Assembly (NCBI GenBank): GCA_017399225.1 | Contig: JAFQEB010000146.1 | Span: forward strand, 1-8,119 | DNA length: 8,119 bases | Source: Clostridia bacterium | GTDB lineage: Bacteria > Bacillota_A > Clostridia > Christensenellales > Aristaeellaceae | Reading direction: 5' to 3' | Shown: in pieces, positions 4,861 through 8,119 of the stretch | Numbering within the stretch: the stretch's first letter is position 1 | How the letters are laid out: every line of letters begins with the position of its first letter | Notes under the pieces: model-generated | The model's database searches: none | What the model was told of the DNA's origin: nothing | The model's input: the letters and a program-made list of their open reading frames with translations, nothing else | Translations under genes and position numbers: made by a program

Positions 4861-6312
4861 ATGAAGCAGCTTATCAAAAAGGTGATTTTCTGGATGCTGA
4901 TCCTCACGACGCTCTGCGCGGGTACGGCCCTTGCGGATCGCTTCGGCGATACCTATACGGACGAACCGCCCGCCCAGGTGCTTTTGCATATTCAGGAGCG
5001 CTATCCCGATTATCTGATGGAGGATTATATCAGCATTGCCGGTACGTCCAAGGGCGATTATGGTTTTGCGCTGATGTCGCAGGGGCACAGCCGGGTGCTG
5101 CTGGGCTACCATGATGACGGCGACGGGATGGAATACTGGATGCGCAATGCAGACGCCGTACCCCAGGGCGAGGGTTATGCGTATTTCCGTCGGCATACGG
5201 CGGGCGAGGAGATCAGCCAGGGGAATTCAAATGCGGCCTACGTTGACGCCTTGGGCTTTGATGTGATCCGCATCGACAAGGCCCACGAGGAGTACTGGAT
5301 GCAGACCGTATCCTATCACTGGCGGAGCGGGAGCTTCCGGCTGTATGCCTATATGGACCGCGAGGCCGGCTATGAGCAGGCTTATGTGACGGACAGCGGT
5401 GTGAGCTACTACAACTTCACTGATGTGGAAAAGCTCGGCCGCGTGGCGGGCACGGTGCAGCGGGATCTGCGGTATGTGTCCTTCGACGCCCTGCCCAAGA
5501 CCCGCGCCCAGGCCAGGAAGTCGCTGAGCGTCGCGCCCGAGATCCCCTCCGGCGAGCTGGCTGCCCAGAGCATCAAATTCACCGGCGGCAGGAAGTATGA
5601 GGTCTATCAAGGCCCCGGCGAGGGCTACGGCCGCGGCGGTAACGGCAAGGCGGCCGTCAGCACCAATGACTGGATCCAGGTGTTCGGCCGGGAGGACGGC
5701 TGGATCATGATCCAGTATGACCTCTCCCGCGATCATATGCGCATCGGCTGGATCCGGGAAAGCGCGCTGCCCAGCGGCGTGCAGGTGCCGGAGCTGCGCT
5801 TCTCCTCCAGGGCGGCGTACACCACCCGCAGCGTGTCCCTGACGGACGACCCGCTGTTCACCGGCGATACCGTGCTGACCCTGCCCCAGGGCGCATGGGT
5901 GGAATGGCTGGCGACCATGGGCGAATGGGCCTATGTGGAAAGCAGCACGGGCGACCAGATCCGCGGCTTTGTGCCCAGGAGCGCGCTGACGACGGACGCG
6001 GTGTTCCATCTGGAGAACCACCCCGATCAGTCCCTCCAGCAGTATCCCCTCCGGGGCACCCTGACGATCGCCAGCTCCGGCAAGGTCACCCTGGCGATCA
6101 CCTCTGCCGACGTCAGGCCCAACGGCCAGGACGCTGCCGTCTTCATGCTCTACGACGTGACGACCGGCCAGAAGCTGGCCGCTGCGACCCGGAGCGCCGA
6201 CGGCTTCTATGGCCAGGGAACTGCTGATCCGGACGTCTACGACCTCCTGATCGTCCCCGTGGACGCCCAGGGCTATGAGGATCGCACGCAGGCGATCTCT
6301 ATTCAGAGATGA
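4861..6312 (+). CDS. Secreted protein with two bacterial SH3-like domains
   Basis: 483 residues. Residues 1-25 are a signal peptide (KK, hydrophobic core, cleavage after TALA25). Residues 26-220 are a domain I do not recognise, rich in Tyr and Trp. About 244-303 resembles a bacterial SH3 domain (YEVYQGPGEGYGR opening, then WIQVFGREDGWIMIQY, closing with IGWIRESAL). About 318-377 is a second one (WVEWLATMGEWAYVES, then GFVPRSAL). Residues 378-483 look like a beta-rich C-terminal domain. Bacterial SH3 domains commonly bind peptidoglycan or envelope proteins, so an envelope role is likely, but no hydrolase domain or catalytic motif is visible. C19 does not sit in a proper lipobox (Leu at -1), so a lipoprotein is unlikely. 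The ATG at 4861 follows AAGGAGG (4845-4851) by 9 nt. The gene stands alone and converges on the methyltransferase gene. Confidence 0.85.
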   Translation: MKQLIKKVIFWMLILTTLCAGTALADRFGDTYTDEPPAQVLLHIQERYPDYLMEDYISIAGTSKGDYGFALMSQGHSRVLLGYHDDGDGMEYWMRNADAVPQGEGYAYFRRHTAGEEISQGNSNAAYVDALGFDVIRIDKAHEEYWMQTVSYHWRSGSFRLYAYMDREAGYEQAYVTDSGVSYYNFTDVEKLGRVAGTVQRDLRYVSFDALPKTRAQARKSLSVAPEIPSGELAAQSIKFTGGRKYEVYQGPGEGYGRGGNGKAAVSTNDWIQVFGREDGWIMIQYDLSRDHMRIGWIRESALPSGVQVPELRFSSRAAYTTRSVSLTDDPLFTGDTVLTLPQGAWVEWLATMGEWAYVESSTGDQIRGFVPRSALTTDAVFHLENHPDQSLQQYPLRGTLTIASSGKVTLAITSADVRPNGQDAAVFMLYDVTTGQKLAAATRSADGFYGQGTADPDVYDLLIVPVDAQGYEDRTQAISIQR

Positions 6313-6319
6313 AGAAAAA

Positions 6320-6358
6320 GCTGCCCCTGTGCGGAGGATGCACGGGGGCAGCACTTTT
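6320..6358. terminator. Bidirectional terminator between convergent genes
   Basis: GCTGCCCCTGTGC (6320-6332) pairs with GCACGGGGGCAGC (6340-6352), 13 bp with one G-U pair on the plus-strand RNA and a 7-nt loop. TTTT follows at 6355-6358 on the plus strand, and AAAAA at 6315-6319 supplies a T tract on the minus strand. It starts 8 nt after the SH3 gene's stop and 24 nt beyond the methyltransferase stop, serving both. Confidence 0.88.
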
Positions 6359-6381
6359 GCCGGCAGGATGCGCCGGGGATA

Positions 6382-7725
6382 TCAGGTTTGGGCGAAAAGT
6401 GCAACGCACTCTACCCCGCTGGTCCAGCAGAACATATCCACCGGCTGCACCTTCTCCAGGGTGTAGCCCTTTTCAGCCAGCAGCGCGGCGTCGCGGGCCT
6501 GGGTAGCCACGTTGCAGCTGACGTACACCACCCTGCGGGGCCCCGCCTTGGCGATGGCGTCGATGACCGCAGGCTCCACGCCCTTGCGCGGCGGGTCGAT
6601 GACGATCACGTCCGGGCGCAGGCCCTCGTCCACCAGGGCGGGCAGAACATCTTCTGCCGCGCCGCAGCGGAAGGCTGCGTTGGTGACGCCGTTGCGATCG
6701 GCGTTGGCCTTGGCGTTCTCGATCGCCTGGGGCACGATCTCGATGCCCAGCACCTCGCGGCAGTGGCGCGCCATCATCAGGCTGATGGTGCCTGCGCCGC
6801 AGTACACGTCGCAGAGGCGGTTGCCGGGCTGAAGGTCAGCGAAGTTCAGGGCCGTCCGGTAGAGCACCTCCGTCTGCTGCGGGTTCACCTGGAAGAAAGC
6901 TGCGGGGCTCAGGTCAAATTCCAGGCCGCACAGCACGTCCTTAAGGGTGGATTCGCCAAAGAGCGTGCGGAACTTCCGGCCAAGGATCACGTTGGTGCGC
7001 TCCCGGTTCTCGTTCAGGATCAGGCTTACCGCCCCCAGGGGCTGGAGGGCGGCCCAGAGCGTCTCTGCCTTGGGGATCGACGTGCCGTTGACCGCCAGCG
7101 TCACCATGGCCTCGTGCCTGCGATTGACGCGGATGACGATATGGCGCATCAGGCCGGAATGAGTTTCTTCATTATATATGCTCACGCGCTGCGCTTTGAT
7201 CCAGTCCAGCACGGCCCGGCAGAGAGCGTCCGCCGGAGGCATGGCGTTGGGGCAGCGGTCGATGGGGATGATGGCGTGGCTGCGGGGGGCATAGAAGCCC
7301 ACGCAGGGCGCTTCGGAGGTCCCGCCCACGGGGAGGGCCGTCTTGTTGCGGTAGGCGGAGGGGTCTGTCATGCCCAGCACCGGCGGAACGGCGATATTCA
7401 GCTTGCCGATGCGCTGGAAGCAGTCCTGCACCTGACGGCGCTTGGCCTCGAGGGTGGCCTCGTAGCTCATGTGCCGCCCGGAGCAGCCGCCGCAGCGGGG
7501 ATAGGCGGGACAATCGGGGCTGCGGCGCTCGGGGGAGGGGGCTTCCGGCTGACTTTCCATGCGCCCGAAGGCGTAGCGCTTCTCCACCTTCACGATGCGA
7601 ACCGGCGCAGTCTCGCCCGGCAGCAGCCCGGGCACGAATACGGCCATGCCCTCGTGGCGGCACACGCCCTCCAGGTCGGCGCCCAGGGTATCGGCGGTCA
7701 GGGTGAGGATCTCGTTCTTGCGCAT
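6382..7725 (-). CDS. rlmD: 23S rRNA (uracil-5-)-methyltransferase, RlmD/RlmCD type
   Basis: 447 residues, the normal size for the class I SAM-dependent RNA m5U methyltransferase family (RlmD, RlmC, TrmA). These enzymes methylate C5 of a uridine, here most likely U1939 and/or U747 of 23S rRNA; in several Firmicutes one enzyme (RlmCD) does both. Residues 1-58 form a TRAM RNA-binding domain. An iron-sulfur cluster site is C72, C78, C81 (CPAYPRCGGC) and C158 (DRCPN). FFQVNPQQTE lies at 277-286, the SAM-binding motif DVYCGAGTIS at 306-315 and DPPRKG at 377-382. The catalytic nucleophile is C404 (YVSCN) and the general base E439 (SGVEC). The segment often written MFPxTxHVE is MFCWTSGVE here, a loop variant with Glu kept. 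The start at 7725 is set by GGAGG 8 nt upstream and a promoter at 7756-7784; the frame stays open to 8001, but that extension would cross this promoter and the rRNA promoter. RlmD versus RlmCD versus TrmFO-independent TrmA cannot be separated by eye. Confidence 0.92.
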   Translation of the reverse strand: MRKNEILTLTADTLGADLEGVCRHEGMAVFVPGLLPGETAPVRIVKVEKRYAFGRMESQPEAPSPERRSPDCPAYPRCGGCSGRHMSYEATLEAKRRQVQDCFQRIGKLNIAVPPVLGMTDPSAYRNKTALPVGGTSEAPCVGFYAPRSHAIIPIDRCPNAMPPADALCRAVLDWIKAQRVSIYNEETHSGLMRHIVIRVNRRHEAMVTLAVNGTSIPKAETLWAALQPLGAVSLILNENRERTNVILGRKFRTLFGESTLKDVLCGLEFDLSPAAFFQVNPQQTEVLYRTALNFADLQPGNRLCDVYCGAGTISLMMARHCREVLGIEIVPQAIENAKANADRNGVTNAAFRCGAAEDVLPALVDEGLRPDVIVIDPPRKGVEPAVIDAIAKAGPRRVVYVSCNVATQARDAALLAEKGYTLEKVQPVDMFCWTSGVECVALFAQT

Positions 7726-7755
7726 GGGGTCAGCCTCCGTTTGCTTGATGGGGAT

Positions 7756-7784
7756 ATTGTAGCATGGCAAGCCGGGGTTGGCAA
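7756..7784 (-). promoter_or_regulatory. Promoter of the rRNA methyltransferase gene
   Basis: On the minus strand TTGCCA (7784-7779), a 17-bp spacer and TACAAT (7761-7756). Transcription should begin near 7749, giving a short leader of about 24 nt containing the GGAGG at 7734-7738. It supports 7725 as the true start codon. Confidence 0.75.
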
Positions 7785-7904
7785 GGATAAAAGCAGGAGA
7801 ATCAATAAGGAAGGCGAACATGCAGCAGTATGATGCGATGGAAATGTTCGGAATATGATGGGAACTAATTCGAAGAAAACGTTTTAGAATGTTCGGAAAG
7901 ACTG
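7785..7904. other. Non-coding spacer between divergent rlmD and rRNA promoters
   Basis: No gene is visible. The notable content is an 11-bp direct repeat AATGTTCGGAA at 7843-7853 and 7888-7898, 45 bp apart, and a reverse-oriented GCGAACATGC at 7814-7823. They lie about 80-165 bp upstream of the rRNA start site, where activator sites of rRNA promoters often occur, but I cannot name a regulator. Confidence 0.4.
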
Positions 7905-7972
7905 CAAATATCAAAAAAATGAAGAAAAATTGAAAATTGGGTGTTGACATCAATGCGGAATTTTGATAAGAT
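7905..7972 (+). promoter_or_regulatory. Strong rRNA operon promoter with UP-like A tracts
   Basis: Consensus TTGACA (7944-7949), a 17-bp spacer, and TAAGAT (7967-7972) preceded by TG in the extended -10 position (7964-7965). Upstream, A tracts at 7913-7919, 7925-7929 and 7933-7936 are spaced at roughly one helical turn, typical of UP elements that bind the alpha subunit C-terminal domain. Transcription should start near 7977-7979. Position and strength fit control of the rRNA operon that begins at 8101. Confidence 0.9.
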
Positions 7973-7978
7973 ATACAA

Positions 7979-8100
7979 GCTGACTCGCGAGAGTTCGGCA
8001 CTGAACCTTGAAAACGATACAGAACAAGAATAACGCAAACAAGAGACAGTAATTCCGAATGAGTTGAGTCTTGCCGGTGGAACCGGTTAGATAAAGGATT
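7979..8100 (+). other. rRNA operon 5' leader with boxA-like sequence
   Basis: About 120 nt of leader before 16S rRNA. TGAACCTTGAAAAC at 8002-8015 resembles the conserved boxA/antitermination region of Firmicute rRNA leaders (TTCTTTGAAAAC type), which binds NusB-S10. Upstream is a small stem GACTC-GCGA-GAGTT with a GNRA loop (7982-7995). Just before 16S is CCGGT-GGA-ACCGG (8074-8086), near where the 16S processing stalk would form; its partner would lie downstream of 16S, outside the window. Confidence 0.7.
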
Positions 8101-8119
8101 AAACGCAAGAGTTTGATCC
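8101..8119 (+). rRNA. 16S ribosomal RNA (first 19 nt)
   Basis: The last 19 bases, AAACGCAAGAGTTTGATCC, align without gaps to the first 19 nt of Escherichia coli 16S rRNA (AAATTGAAGAGTTTGATCA), including the near-universal AGAGTTTGATC at 8108-8118. The promoter and leader in front agree. The rest lies beyond the right edge. Confidence 0.95.

Noticed and set aside
4915..4923. Lipobox at C19 of the SH3 protein
   Set aside because: The residue before the Cys is Leu, not Gly, Ala or Ser, and a good type I cleavage site (TALA) lies just after.
5227..6354. Minus-strand open frame of about 375 codons opposite the SH3 protein gene
   Set aside because: Antisense shadow without start signals; it would cross the bidirectional terminator.
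6388..7833. Plus-strand open frame of about 481 codons opposite the methyltransferase
   Set aside because: Antisense shadow; the minus-strand frame carries every conserved methyltransferase motif.
7814..7898. LexA (SOS) boxes CGAACATATGTTCG
   Set aside because: Only isolated half-sites occur; no pair has the right spacing and orientation.
7726..8001. N-terminal extension of the methyltransferase to an ATG at 8001
   Set aside because: It would overlap the gene's own promoter, the rRNA promoter and part of the rRNA leader. The internal ATG at 7725 has a strong ribosome binding site and the family's normal length.

Overview
The window looks like a chromosomal segment from a GC-rich, low-passage-type Firmicute (class Clostridia, probably a gut lineage). 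This rests on strong AGGAGG-type ribosome binding sites, sigma-A promoters with 17-bp spacers, a BspA-like leucine-rich-repeat surface protein, secreted bacterial SH3 proteins, and intergenic double-hairpin repeats of a kind I recall from gut Clostridia. The exact taxon cannot be fixed from sequence alone; the 16S gene that would fix it begins only in the last 19 bases.

Layout. Positions 1-63 (minus) hold the first 21 codons of rpsF (ribosomal protein S6), with a near-consensus promoter and a structured leader at 64-158. Positions 232-594 are a non-coding array of palindromic repeats. Positions 659-2872 (minus) encode a 737-residue exported protein with about 19 leucine-rich repeats and a C-terminal transglutaminase-like domain; it has its own promoter and terminator. 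Positions 2973-4045 are non-coding and mostly repeats: three copies of one double-hairpin element, then a 234-bp unit repeated almost twice. This second array is inverted relative to the left one, so the surface-protein gene is bracketed by inverted repeat arrays.

Positions 4097-4672 (minus) encode a small membrane-anchored protein of unknown function. It is divergent from 4861-6312 (plus), an exported protein with two SH3-like domains. That gene converges on a 23S rRNA uracil-5-methyltransferase (6382-7725, minus; rlmD/RlmCD type), and one bidirectional hairpin terminator lies between them. The window ends with a strong rRNA promoter, a leader with a boxA-like sequence and the first 19 nt of 16S rRNA.

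Two themes connect the genes. One is ribosome production: rpsF, an rRNA operon start, and an rRNA modification enzyme divergently placed next to that operon. The other is cell-surface function: two secreted proteins whose upstream regions share a TACA-N2-TGTA-type motif. I found no phage, plasmid, CRISPR or transposase gene and no tRNA. The least explained parts are the repeat arrays and the rpsF leader, where two hairpins cannot form together.
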